A DNA stretch of 64,000 nucleotides. It comes from Agelas oroides (taxonomy: Eukaryota; Porifera; Demospongiae; Agelasida; Agelasidae). The translations under genes were made by a program, and so were the position numbers. The notes below the pieces were generated by a model. It was not told the DNA's origin. It was given only the letters and a program-made list of their open reading frames with translations, and did no database searches. This document shows positions 36,745 through 48,660 of this stretch, piece by piece (position 1 is the first letter of the stretch; each line of letters opens with the position of its first letter). The stretch covers positions 2,757,178 through 2,821,177 of the forward strand of contig OX422203.1 in NCBI GenBank assembly GCA_949130485.1, in the 5' to 3' direction.

Positions 36745-37600
36745 CAGGGTAGAGTGTGGTAGAGTGAGGTAGAGTCGGGTGTAGCCAGGGTAGAGTGTGG
36801 TAGAGTGAGTTAGAGTCGGGGTAGGGTGTGGTAGAGTGAGGTAGAGTCGGGTCGAGGCAGGGTAGAGTGTGGTAGAGTGAGGTAGAATCGTGTCGAGCCA
36901 GGGTAGAGTATGGTAGAGAGAGGTAGAGTCGGGTCGAGTCAGAGTAGAGTGTGGTAGAGTGAGATAGAGTCGGGGTAGAGTGTGGAAGAGTGTGGTAGAG
37001 TGAAGGAGAGTCAGGGTAGAGTGTGGTAGAGTGAGGTAGTGTCGGGTCTAGTCAGGGTAGAGTGCTGTAAAATGAGGTATAGTCGGGTCGAGCCAGGGTA
37101 GAGTGTAGTAGAGTGAGGTAGAGTCAGGACGAGCCAGGGGAGAGTGTGGTAGAGTGAGGTACATTCCGGTCTAAACAGGATAGAGTGTGCTAGAGTGAGG
37201 TAGAGGTGGGTGGAGCCAGGGTTGAGTGTGGTAGAGTGAGTTAGAGTCGGGTCGAGTCAGGGCAGGGTGTGGGAGAGTGAGGTAGAGTCGGGTCGAGCCA
37301 GGGTAGAGTTTGGTAGAGTGAGGTAGAGTCGGTGTAGAGTGTGGTATAGTGAGGTAGAGTCGGGGTAGAGTGTGATAGAGAGAGGTAGAGTCGGGTCGAG
37401 CCAGGGTAGAGTGTGGTAGAGTGAGGTAGAGTTGGGGTAGAGTGTGGTACAGTGTGGTAGAGCGAGGTAGAGTCAGGGTACAGTGTGGTAGAGCGAGGTA
37501 GAGTCGGGTCGAGCCAGGGTAAAGTGTGGTAGAGTGAGGTATAGTCGGGTCGAGCCACAGTAGAGTGAGGTAGAGTGAGGTAGAGTCGGGGTAGAGTGTG
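36745..37600 (+). repeat. Transition from block C1 to block B2
   Basis: Satellite with the run GAGTCAGAGTAG, GTGGAAGAGTG, GTGCTGTAAAATG and the landmark monomer at 37162, followed by GATAGAGTGTGCTAG. The same run occurs at 43.94-44.2, 47.44-47.7 and 49.18-49.45 kb. It therefore marks the ends of several blocks in C2 as well. No gene. Confidence 0.78.
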
Positions 37601-40600
37601 GTAAAATGAGGTATAGTCGGGTTGAGCCAGGATAGAGTGAAGTAGAGTGAGGTAGAGTCAGGACGAGCCAGGGTAGAGTGTGGTAGAGTGAGGTACATTC
37701 CGGTCTAAACAGGGTAGAGTGTGGTAGAGTGAGGTAGAGTCAGGTGTAGCCAGGATAGATTGTGGTAGAGTGAGTTAGAGTCGGGAGAGAGAGTGGTAGA
37801 GTGAGGTAGAGTCGGGTCGAGCCAGGGCAGGGTATGGTAGAGTGAGGTAGAGTCGGGTCAAGCCAGTATAGAGTGTGGTAGAGTGAGGTAGAGTCGGGGT
37901 AGAGTGTGGTAGAGTGAGGTAGTGTCGGGGTAGAGTGTGGTAGAGTGAGGTAGAGTCGGGTCGAGGCAGGGTAGAGTGTGGTAGAGTGAGGTAGAATCAG
38001 GTCGAGCCAGGGTAGAGTGTGGTAGAGTGAGGTAGAGACGGGTCTAGCCAGGGTAGTGTGTGGTAGAGTGAGGTAGAGTCGGAGTAGAGTGTGGTACAGT
38101 GAGGTCGAGCCAGGGTAGGGAGTGGTAGAGTTAGGTAGAGTCGGGGTAGAGTGTGGTAGAGTGAGTTAGAGTAGGGTCGAGCCAGGGTAGAGTGTGGTAG
38201 AGTGAGGTAGAGACGGGTCTAGACTGGGTAGAGTGTGGGAGAGTGAGGCAGAGTTGGAGTAGAGTGTGGTACAGTGAGGTCGAGCCAGGGTAGGGTGTGG
38301 TAGAGTGAGGTAGAGTCGGGGTAGAGTGTGGTAGAGTGAGGTAGAGTGAGGTAGAGTCGGGGTAGAGTGTGGTAGAGTGAGGTAGAGTCGGGTCGAGGCA
38401 GGGTAGAGTGCGGTAGAGTGAGGTAGAGTCAGGACGAGCCAGGGTAGAGTGTGGTGGAGTGAGGTACATTCCGGTCTAAACAGGGTAGAGTATGGTAGAG
38501 TGAGGTAGAGTCGGGTGGAGCCAGGGTAGAGTGTGGTAGAGTGAGGTAGAGACGGGTTAGAGTGTGGTATAGTTAGGTCGAGCCAGGGTAGGGTATGGTA
38601 GAGTGAGGTAGAGTCGGGGTAGAGTGTGGTAGAGTGAGGTAGAGTCGGGTCGAGCCAGGGTAGAGTGTGGTAGAGTGAGGTAGAGTCGGGACGAGCCAGG
38701 GTAGAGTGTGGCAGAGTGAGGTAGAGTCAGGTCGAGCCAAGATAGAGTGTGGTAGAGTGAGGTAGAGTCGGGTCGAGGCAGGGTAGAGTGTGGTAGAGTG
38801 AGGTAGAGTCGGGTTGAGCCAGGGTAGAGTGTGGTAGAGTGAGGTAGAATCGGGTCGAGCCAGGGTAGAGTGTGGTATAGTGAGGTAGAGTAGGGGTAGA
38901 GTGTGGTAGAGTGAGGTAGATTCGGGTCTAGCCAGGGTAGAGTGTGGTAGAGGGAGGTAGAATCGGGTCTAGCGAGGGTAGAGTGTGGTAGAGTGAGGTT
39001 GAGTCCGGTAAAGCAAGGGTAGAGGGTGCTAGAGTGATGTAGAGTCGGGGTAGAGTGTGGTAGAGTAAGGTAGAGTCGGGGTAGAGTGTGGTAGAGAGAG
39101 GTAGAATCGGGTCGAGCCAGAGTAGTGTGTGGTAGAGTGAGATAGAGTCGGGGTAGAGTGTGGTAGAGTGTGGTAGAGTGAAGGAGAGTCGGGGTAGAGT
39201 GTGGTAGAGTGAGGTAGTGTCGGGTCTAGCCAGGGTAGTGTGCGGTTAAATGAGGTATAGTCGGGTTGAGCCAGGGTAGAGTGTAGTAGAGTGAGGTAGA
39301 GTCAGGACGAGCCAGGGGAGAGTGTGGTAGAGTGAGGTACATTCCGGTCTAAACAGGGTAGAGTGTGGTAGAGTGAGGTAGAGTCGGGTGTAGCCAGGAT
39401 AGAGTGTGGTAGAGTGAGTTAGAGTCAGGGTAGGGTGTGGTAGAGTGAGGTAGAGTCGGGTCGAGCCAGGGCAGGGTGTGGTAGAGTGAGGTAGAGTCGG
39501 GTCGAGCCAGGGTAGAGTGTAGTAGAGTGAGGTAGAGTCGGGTAGAGGCAGGGTAGAGTGTGGTAGAGTCAGTTAGAATCGTGTCGAGCCAGGGTAGAGT
39601 GTGGTAGAGAGAGGTAGAGTCGGGTCGAGACAGAGTAGAGTGTGGTAGAGTGAGATAGAGTCGGGGTAGAGTGTGGTAGAGTGTGGTAGAGTGAAGGAGT
39701 GTCGGGGTAGAGTGTGGTAGAGTGAGGTAGAGTCGGATCGAGCCAGGGTAGAGTGTGGTAGAGTGAGGTAGAGTCGGGGTAGAGTGTGGCAAAGAGAGGT
39801 AGAGTCGGGTCGAGCTAGGGTAGAGTGTGGTAGAGTGAGGTAGATTTGGGATAGAGTGTAGTACAGTGTGGTAGAGCGAGGTAGAGTCGGGGTACAGTGT
39901 GGTAGAGCGAGGTAGAGTCGAGTCGAGCCAGGGTAGAGTGTGGTAGAGTGAGGTATAGTCTGTCGAGCCACAGTAGAGTGAGGTAGAGTGAGGTAGATTC
40001 GGGGTAGAGTGTGGTAGAGTGAGGTAGAATCGGGTCGAGCCAGGGTAGAGTGTGGTGGAGTGAAGTAGAGTCAGGTCGAGCCAGGTTTGTTTGTGGTAGA
40101 GGGAGGAAGAGTCGGGTCAAGCAAGGGTAGAATGTGGTAGAGTGAGGTAGAGTTGGGTCGACCCAGGGTAGAGTGTGGTAGAGTGAGGTAGAGTCGGGTC
40201 GAGGCAGGGTAGAGTGTGGTAGAGTGAGGTAGAGTCGGGGTAGAGTGTGGTAGAGTGAGGTAGAGTCGGGTCGAGCCAGGGTAGAGTGTGGTAGAGTGAG
40301 GTAGAATCGGGTCGAGCCAGGGTAGAGTGTGGTATAGTGAGGTAGAGTAGGGGTAGAGTGTGGTAGAGTGAGGTAGAATTGGGTCAAGCAAGGGTAGAGT
40401 GTGGTAGACTGAGGTAGAGTCGGGTCTAGCGAGGGTAGAGTGTGGTAGAGTGAGGTAGAGTCCGGTAGAGCCAGGGTAGAATGTGCTAGAGGGAGGTAGA
40501 GTCGGGGTAGAGTGTGGTAGAGTAAGGTAGAGTCGGGGTAGAGTGTGGTAGAGAGAGGTAGAGTCGGCTCGAGCCAGGGTAGAGTGTGGTACAGTGAGGT

Positions 40601-41010
40601 AGAGTTGGGGTAGAGTGTGGTACAGTGTGGTAGAGCGAGGTAGAGTCGGGGTACAGTGTGGTAGAGCGAGGTAGAGTCGGATCGAGCCAGGGTTGAGTGT
40701 GGTAGAGTGAGGTATAGTCGGGTCGAGCCACAGTAGAGTGAGGTAGAGTGAGGTAGAGTCTGGGTAGAGTGTGGTAGAGTGAGGTAGAATCGGGTCGAGC
40801 CAGGGTAGAGTGTGGTGGAGTGAGGTAGAGTCGGGTCGAGCCAGGTTTGTCTGTGGTAGAGTGAGGCAGAGTCAGGTCGAGCCAGGGTAGAATGTGGTAG
40901 AGTGAGGTAGAGTTGGGTCGAGCCAGGGTAGAGTGTGGTAGAGTGAGGTAGAGTCGGGTCGAGCCAGGGTAGAGTGTGGTAGAGTGAGGTAGAATCGGGT
41001 CGAGCCAGGG
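37601..41010 (+). repeat. Higher-order block B2
   Basis: Second copy of B1, at offsets of 13,689 falling to 13,319 bp. It also matches block B3: GGGAGAGAGAGTGG at 37783 and 51772, GTAGGGAGTGG at 38115 and 52104 (both offset 13,989), and the landmark monomer at 39340 and 53022 (13,682). It contains the rare GTTTGTTTGTGG and GTTTGTCTGTGG monomers. The longest stop-free stretch of the window, on the minus strand, lies at 39815-41107 and is a by-product of the repeat. Confidence 0.82.
40927..40967 (+). repeat. Representative 41-bp long monomer
   Basis: This is an exact consensus long monomer. It has four sub-repeats of 10, 10, 10 and 11 bp. The first three share GGTAGAGT, and the fourth is diverged to GGTCGAGCCAG. 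It carries two CpG sites and one TCGA (TaqI) site, both in the last third. Most variation between monomers falls in this last third (GTCGAG to GTCTAG, GTTGAG, GTGTAG or GTGGAG, and CGGG to CAGG, CGTG or CTGG), and those variants are what allow higher-order blocks to be recognised. Confidence 0.95.
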
Positions 41011-43866
41011 TAGAATGTGGTATAGTGAGGTAGAGTAGGGTTAGAGTGTGGTAGAGTGAGGTAGAGTTGGGACGAGCCAGGGTAGAGTGTGGTAGAGTGA
41101 GGTACATTCCGGTCTAAACAGGGTAGAGTGTGGTAGAGTGAGGTAGAGTCGGGTGTAGCCAGGGTAGAGTGTTGTAGAGGGAGTAACAGTCGGGGTAGGG
41201 TGTGGTAGAGTGAGGTAGAGTCGGGGTAGAGTGTGGTAGAGTGAGGTAGTGTCGGGGTAGAGTGTGGTAGAGTGAGGTAGAGTCGGGTCGAGGCAGGGTA
41301 GAGTGTGGTGGAGTGAGGTAGAATCGGGTCTAGACTGGGTAGAGTGTAGGATACTGAGGCAGAGTTGGAGTAGAGTGTGGTATAGTGAGGTCGAGCCAGG
41401 GTAGGGTGTGGTAGAGTGAGGTAGAGTCGGGGTAGAGTGTGGCAGAGTGAGGTAGAGTCGGGTCGAGGCAGGGTAGAGTGCGGTAGAGTGGGGTAGAGTC
41501 AGGTCGAGCCAGGGTAGAGTGTGGTAGAGGGAGGTAGAGTCGGGTCGAGGCAGGGTAGAGTGTGGTAGAGTGAGGTAGAGTTGGGGTAGAGTGTGGTAGA
41601 GTGAGGTAGACTCGGGTCGAGCCAAGGTAGAGTGTGGCAGAGTGAGGTAGAGTCGGGTCGAGGCAGGGTAGAGTGCGGTAGAGTGAGGTAGAGTCAGGTC
41701 GAGCCAGGGTAGAGTGTGGTAGAGGGAGGTAGAGTCGGGTCGAGGCAGGGTAGAGTGTGGTAGAGTGAGGTAGAGTTGGGGTAGAGTGTGGTAGAGTGAG
41801 GTAGAGTCGGGTCGAGCCAAGGTAGAGTGTGGTAGAGTGAGGTAGAATCGGGTCGAGCCAGGGTAGAGTGTGGTACAGTGAGGTAGAGTAGGGGTAGAGT
41901 GTGGTAGAGTGAGGTAGAGTCGGGTCTAGCCAGAGTAGAGTGTGGTAGAGTGAGGTAGAATCGGGTCTAGCGAGGGTAGAGTGTGGTAGAGTGAGGTTGA
42001 GTCCGGTAAAGCCAGGGTAGAGTGTGCTACAGGGATGTAGAGTCGGGGTAGAGTGTGGTAGAGTGAGATAGAGTCGGGGTAGAGTGTGGTAGAATGAGGT
42101 AGTGTCGGGTCTAGCCAGGGTAGAGTGAGCTAAAATGAGGTATAGTTGGGTTGAGCCAGGGTAGAGTGTAGTAGAGTGAGATAGAGTCAGGACGAGCAAG
42201 GGTAGAGTGTGGTAGAGTGAGGTACATTCCTGTCTAAACAGGGTAGAGTGTGGTAGAGTGAGTTAGAGTCGGGGTAGGGTGTGGTAGAGTGAGGTGGAGT
42301 CGGGTCGAGCCAGGGAAGGGTGTGGTAGAGTGAGGTAGAGTCGGGTTGAGCCAGGGTAGAGTGTGGTAGAGTGAGGTAGAGTCGGGTCGAGCCAGGGTAG
42401 AGTGTGGTAGAGTGAGGTAGAGTCGGGTCGAGCCAGGGTAGAATGTGGTATAGTGAGGTAGAGTAGGGTTAGAGTGTGGTAGAGTGAGGTAGAGTTGGGA
42501 CGAGCCAGGGTAGAGTGTGGTAGAGTGAGGTACATTCCGGTCTAAACAGGGTAGAGTGTGGTAGAGTGAGGTAGAGTCGGGTGTAGCCAGGGTAGAGTGT
42601 TGTAGAGGGAGTAACAGTCGGGGTAGGGTGTGGTAGAGTGAGGTAGAGTCGGGGTAGAGTGTGGTAGAGTGAGGTAGTGTCGGGGTAGAGTGTGGTAGAG
42701 TGAGGTAGAGTCGGGTCGAGGCATGGTAGAGTGTGGTGGAGTGAGGTAGAATCGGGTCTAGACTGGGTAGAGTGTAGGATACTGAGGCAGAGTTGGAGTA
42801 GAGTGTGGTACAGTGAGGTCGAGCCAGGGTAGGGTGTGGTAGAGTGAGGTAGAGTCGGGGTAGAGTGTGGCAGAGTGAGGTAGAGTCGGGTCGAGGCAGG
42901 GTAGAGTGCGGTAGAGTGGGGTAGAGTCAGGTCGAGCCAGGGTAGAGTGTGGTAGAGGGAGGTAGAGTCGGGTCGAGGCAGGGTAGAGTGTGGTAGAGTG
43001 AGGTAGAGTTGGGGTAGAGTGTGGTAGAGTGAGGTAGACTCGGGTCGAGCCAAGGTAGAGTGTGGCAGAGTGAGGTAGAGTCGGGTCGAGGCAGGGTAGA
43101 GTGCGGTAGAGTGAGGTAGAGTCAGGTCGAGCCAGGGTAGAGTGTGGTAGAGGGAGGTAGAGTCGGGTCGAGGCAGGGTAGAGTGTGGTAGAGTGAGGTA
43201 GAGTTGGGGTAGAGTGTGGTAGAGTGAGGTAGAGTCGGGTCGAGCCAAGGTAGAGTGTGGTAGAGTGAGGTAGAATCGGGTCGAGCCAGGGTAGAGTGTG
43301 GTACAGTGAGGTAGAGTAGGGGTAGAGTGTGGTAGAGTGAGGTAGAGTCGGGTCTAGCCAGGGTAGAGTGTAGTAGAGTGAGGTAGAATCGGGTCTAGCG
43401 AGGGTAGAGTGTGGTAGAGTGAGGTTGAGTCCGGTAAAGCCAGGGTAGAGTGTGCTAGAGGGATGTAGAGTCGGGGTAGAGTGTGGTAGAGTGAGATAGA
43501 GTCGGGGTAGAGTGTGGTAGAATGAGGTAGTGTCGGGTCTAGCCAGGGTAGAGTGAGCTAAAATGAGGTATAGTTGGGTTGAGCCAGGGTAGCGTGTAGT
43601 AGAGTGAGATAGAGTCAGGACGAGCAAGGGTAGAGTGTGGTAGAGTGAGGTACATTCCGGTCTAAACAGGGTAGAGTGTGGTAGAGTGAGGTAGAGTCGG
43701 GTGTAGCCAGGGTAGAGTGTGGTAGAGTGAGTTAGAGTCGGGGTAGGGTGTGGTAGAGTGAGGTGGAGTCGGGTCGAGCCAGGGCAGGGTGTGGTAGAGT
43801 GAGGTAGAGTCGGGTCGAGCCAGGGTAGAGTGTGGTAGAGTGAGGTAGAGTCGGGTCGAGGCAGGG
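41011..43866 (+). repeat. 1,428-bp direct duplication in tandem
   Basis: Copies are 41011-42438 and about 42439-43866. The constant offset is 1,428 bp from the GAATGTGGTATAG monomer to the landmark monomer (42225 and 43653), after which copy two has one extra 41-bp monomer. About seven substitutions were noticed, for example GTATAGTGAGG at 41.39 kb against GTACAGTGAGG at 42.82 kb, and CTACAGGG against CTAGAGGG. 1,428 equals 25 long plus 13 short monomers. Confidence 0.9.
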
Positions 43867-46800
43867 TAGAGTGTGGTAGAGTGAGGTAGAATCGTGTCGA
43901 GCCAGGGTAGAGTGTGGTAGAGTGAGGTAGAGTCGGGTCGAGTCAGAGTAGAGTGTGGTAGAGTGAGATAGAGTCGGGGTAGAGTGTGGAAGAGTGTGGT
44001 AGAGTGAAGGAGAGTCGGGGTAGAGTGTGGTAGAGTGAGGTAGTGTCGGGTCTAGTCAGGGTAGAGTGCTGTAAAATGAGGTATAGTCGGGTCGAGCCAG
44101 GGTAGAGTATAGTAGAGTGAGGTAGAGTCAGGACGAGGCAGGGGAGAGTGTGGTAGAGTGAGGTATATTCCGGTCTAAACAGGATAGAGTGTGCAAGAGT
44201 GAGGTAGAGTTGGGTGGAGCCAGGGTAGAGTGTGGTAGAGTGAGTTACAGTCGGTGTAGAGTGTGGTAGAGTGAGGTAGAGTCGGGTCGAGTCAAGTCAG
44301 GGTGTGGGAGAGTGAGGTAGAGTCGGGTCGAGCCAGGGTAGAGTGTGGTAGAGTGAGGTAGAGTCAGGTCGAGGCAGGGTAGAGTGTGGTAGAGTGAGGT
44401 AGAATCGGGTCGAGCCAGGGTAGAGTGTGGTAGAGTGAGGTAGAGACGGGTCTAGCCAGGGTAGTGTGTGGTAGAGTGAGGTAGAGTCGGAGTAGAGTGT
44501 GGTACGGTAAGGTCGAGCCAGGGTAGGGTGTGGTAGAGTTAGGTAGAGTCGGGGTAGAGTGTGGTAGAGTGAGGTAGAGTAGGGTCGAGCCAGGGTAGAG
44601 TGTGGTAGAGTGAGGTAGAGACGGGTCTAGACTGGGTAGAGTGTGGGAGAGTGAGGCAGAGTTGGAGTAGAGTGTGGTACAGTGAGGTCGAGCCAGGGTA
44701 GGGTGTGGTAGAGTGAGGTAGAGTCGGGGTAGAGTGTGGTAGAGTGAGGTAGAGTGAGGTAGAGTTGGGGTAGAGTGTGGTAGAGTGAGGTAGAGTCGGG
44801 TCGAGGCAGGGTAGAGTGCGGTAGAGTGAGGTAGAGTCAGGACGAGCCAGGATAGAGTGTGGTAGAGTGAGGTACATTCCGGTCTAAACAGGGTAGAGTG
44901 TGGTAGAGTGAGGTAGAGTCGGGTGGAGCCAGGGTAGAGTGTGGTAGAGTGAGGTAGAGTCGGGGTAGAGTGTGGTACAGTTAGGTCGAGCCAGGGTAGG
45001 GTATGGTAGAGTGAGGTAGAGTCGGGTAGAGTGTGGTAGAGTGAGGTAGAGTCGGGTCGAGCCAGGGTAGAGTGTGGTAGAGTGAGGTAGAGACGGGTCT
45101 AGCCTTGGTAGAGTGTGGGAGAGTGAGGTAGAATCGGAGTAGAGAGTTGTACAGTGAGATCGATCCAGGGTAGGGTGTGGAAGAGTGAGGTAGAGTCGGG
45201 GTACAGTGTGGTAGAGTGAGGTAGAGTCGGGACGAGCCAGGGTAGAATGTGGCAGAGTGAGGTAGAGTCAGGTCGAGCCAGGATAGAGTGTGGTAGAGTG
45301 AGGTAGAGTCGGGTCGAGGCAGGGTAGAGTGTGGTAGAGTGAGGTAGACTCGGGGTAGAGTGTGGTAGAGTGAGGTAGAGTCGGGTCGAGCCAGGGTAAA
45401 GTGTGGTAGAGTGAGGTAGAATCGGATCGAGCCAGGGTAGAGTGTGGTATAGTGAGGTAGAGTAGGGGTAGAGTGTGGTAGAGTGAGGTAGATTCGGGTC
45501 TAGCCAGGGTAGAGTGTGGTAGAGTGAGGTAGAGTCTGGTCTAGCGATGGTAGAGTGTGGTAGAGTGAGGTTGAGTCCGGTAAAGCAAGGGTAGAGGGTG
45601 CTAGAGTGATGTAGAGTCGGGGTAGAGTGTGGTAGAGTAAGGTAGAGTCGGGGTAGAGTGTGGTAGAGAGAGGTAGAATCGAGTCGAGCCAGAGTAGTGT
45701 GTGGTAGAGTGAGATAGAGTCGGGGTAGAGTGTGGTAGAGTGTGGTAGAGTGAAGGAGAGTCGGGGTAGAGTGTGGTAGAGTGAGGTAGTGTCGGATCTA
45801 GCCAGGGTAGAGTGTGGTAAAATGAGGTATAGTCGGGTTGAGCCAGGGTAGAGTGTAGTAGAGTGAGGTAGAGTCAGGACGAGCCAGGGTAGAGTGTGGT
45901 AGAGTGAGGTACATTCCGGTCTAAACAGGGTAGAGTGTGGTAGAGTGAGGTAGAGTCGGGTGTAGCCAGGGTAGAGTGTGGTAGAGTGAGTTAGAGTCGG
46001 GGTAGGGTGTGGTAGAGTGAGGTAGAGTCGGGTCGAGCCAGGGCAGGGTGTGGTAGAGTGAGGTAGAGTCGGGTCGAGGCAGGGGAGAGTGTGGTAGAGT
46101 GAGGTACATTCCGGTCTAAACAGGGTAGAGTGTGGTAGAGTGAGGTAGAGTCGGGTGTAGCCAGGGTAGAGTGTGGTAGAGTGAGTTAGAGTCGGGGTAG
46201 GGTGTGGTAGACTGAGGTAGAGTCGGGTCGAGCCAGGGCAGGGTGTGGTACAGTGAGGTAGAGTCGGGTCGAGGCAGGGTAGAGTGCGGTAGAGTGAGGT
46301 AGAGTCAGATCGAGCCAGGGTAGGGTGTGGTAGAGTTAGGTAGAGTCAGGGTTGAGTGTGGTAGAGTGAGGTAGAGACGGGTCTAGACTGGGTAGAGTGT
46401 GGGATACTGAGGCAGAGTTGGAGTAGAGTGTGGTACAGTGAGGTCGAGCCAGGGTAGGGTGTGGTAGAGTGAGGTAGAGTCGGGGTAGAGTGTGGCAGAG
46501 TGAGGTAGAGTCGGGTCGAGCCAGGGTAGAGTGCGGTAGAGTGAGGTAGAGTCAGGTCGAGCCAGGGTAGAGTGTGGTAGAGGGAGGTAGAGTCGGATCG
46601 AGGCAGGGTAGAGTGTGGTAGAGTGAGGTAGAGTTGGGGTAGAGTGTGGTAGAGTGAGGTAGAGTCGGGTCGAGCCAAGGTAGAGTGTGGTAGAGTGAGG
46701 TAGAATCGGGTCGAGCCAGGGTAGAGTGTGGTACAGTGAGGTAGAGTAGGGGTAGAGTGTGGTAGAGTGAGGTAGAGTCGGGTCAAGCCAGGGTAGAGAG

Positions 46801-48660
46801 TGGTAGAGTGAGGTAGAATCGGGTCTAGCGAGGGTAGAGTGTGGTAGAGTGAGGTTGAGTCCGGTAAAGCCAGGGTAGAGTGTGCTAGAGGGATGTAGAG
46901 TCGGGGTAGAGTGTGGTAAAGTAAGGTAGAGTCGGGGTAGAGTGTGGTAGAGAGAGGTAGAGTCGGGTCGAGCCAGAGTAGAGTGTGGTAGAGTGAGATA
47001 GAGTCGGGGTAGAGTGTGGTAGAGTGAGGTAGCGTCGGGTCTAGCCAGGGTAGAGTGAGCTAAAATGAGGTATAGTCGGGATGAGCCAGGGTAGAGTGTA
47101 GTAGAGTGAGATAGAGTCAGGACGAGGAAGAGTAGACTGTGGTAGAGTGAGGTACATTCCAGTCTAAACAGGGTAGAGTGTGGTAGAGTGAGGTAGATTC
47201 GGGTGTAGCCAGGGTAGAGTGTGGTAGAGTGAGTTAGAGTCGGGGTAGGGTGTGGTAGAGTGAGGTAGAGTCGGGTCGAGACAGGGCAGGGTGTGGTAGA
47301 GTGAGGTAGAGTCGGGTCGAGCCAGGGTAGGGTGTGGTAGAGTGAGGTAGAGTCGGGTCGAGGCAGGGTAGAGTGTGGTAGAGTGAGGTAGAATCGTGTC
47401 GAGCCAGGGTAGAGTGTGGTAGAGAGTGGTAGAGTTGGGTCGAGTCAGAGTAGAGTGTGGTAGAGTGAGATAGAGTCGGGGTAGAGTGTGGAAGAGTGTG
47501 GTAGAGTGACGGAGAGTCGGGGTAGAGTGTGGTAGAGTGAGGTAGTGTCGGGTCTAGTCAGGGTAGAGTGCTGTAAAATGAGGTATAGTCGGGTCGAGCC
47601 AGGGTAGAGTGTAGTAGAGTGAGGTAGAGTAAGGACGAGCCAGGGGAGAGTGTGGTAGAGTGAGGTACATTCCGGTCTAAACAGGATAGAGTGTGCTGGA
47701 GTGAGGTAGAGTTGGGCGGAGCCAGGGTAGAGTGTGGTAGAGTGAGTTAGAGTCGGTATAGAGTGTGGTAGAGTGAGGTAGAGTCGGGTCGAGTCAGGGC
47801 AGGGTGTGGGAGAGTGAGGTAGAGACGGGTCGAGCCAGGGTAGAGTGTGGTAGAGTGAGGTAGAGTCGGGTCGAGGCAGGGTAGAGTGTGGTAGAGTGAG
47901 GTAGAATCGGGTCGAGCCAGGGTAGAGTGTGGTAGAGTGAGGTAGAGACGGGTCTAGCCAGGGTAGTGTGTGGTAGAGTGAGGTAGAGTCGGAGTAGAGT
48001 GTGGTACAGTGAGGTCGAGCCAGGGTAGGGTGTGGTAGAGTTAGGTAGAGTCGGGGTAGAGTGTGGTAGAGTGAGGTAGAGTAGGATCGAGCCAGGGTAG
48101 AGTGTGGTAGAGTGAGGTAGAGACGGGTCTAGACTGGGTAGAGTGTGGGACATTGAGGCAGAGTTGGAGTAGAGTGTGGTACAGTGAGGTCGAGCCAGGG
48201 TAGGGTGTGGTAGAGTGAGGTAGAGTCGGGGTAGAGTGTGGTAGAGTGAGGTAGAGTGAGGTAGAGTCGGGGTAGAGTGTGCTAGAGTGAGGTAGAGTCG
48301 GGTCGAGGCAGGGTAGAGTACGGTAGAGTGAGGTAGAGTCAGGACGAGCCAGGGTAGAGTGTGGTAGAGTGAGGTACATTCCGGTCTAAACAGGGTAGAG
48401 TGTGGTAGAGTGAGGTAGAGTCGGGGTAGAGTGTGGTACAGTGAGGTCGAGCCAGGGTAGGGTATGGTAGAGTGAGGTAGAGTCGGGGTAGAGTGTGGTA
48501 GAGTGAGGTAGAGTCGGGTCGAACCAGGGTAGAGTGTGGTAGAGTGAGGTAGAGACGGGTCTAGCCTTGGTAGAGTGTGGGAGAGTGAGGTAGAATCGGA
48601 GTAGAGTGTGGTACAGTGAGATCGATCCTGGGTAGGGTGTGGAAGAGTGAGGTAGAGTCG
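42757..48660 (+). repeat. 3.4-3.6 kb block repeated twice within C2
   Basis: The CTAGACTGGG/GGATACTG anchor at 42757 recurs at 46382 (offset 3,625). Later anchors agree at 3,502 bp: landmark monomers 43653/47155, 44166/47668 and 44875/48377. The offset then falls to 3,462 near 45.10/48.56 kb through loss of one 41-bp monomer and a 1-bp difference. Agreement ends near 45.2/48.66 kb. The block overlaps the second copy of the 1,428-bp duplication. Confidence 0.82.
45912..46301 (+). repeat. 195-bp tandem duplication spanning the landmark monomer
   Basis: Copies are 45912-46106 and 46107-46301. Each begins at CATTCCGG of the landmark monomer and holds four long monomers and one short one (4 x 41 + 31 = 195). 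The second copy has GTAGACTGAGG and GTACAGTGAGG substitutions. This puts two landmark monomers only 195 bp apart, the shortest such spacing noticed. Confidence 0.88.

Noticed and set aside
39815-41107. 430-codon open frame on the minus strand, beginning with ATG
   Set aside because: The frame is open because the repeat's reverse complement lacks stops. The ATG comes from the landmark monomer. The peptide is only the translated satellite (LPHST, LYHTLP), shifting phase with every monomer, with no signal, domain or codon bias of its own.
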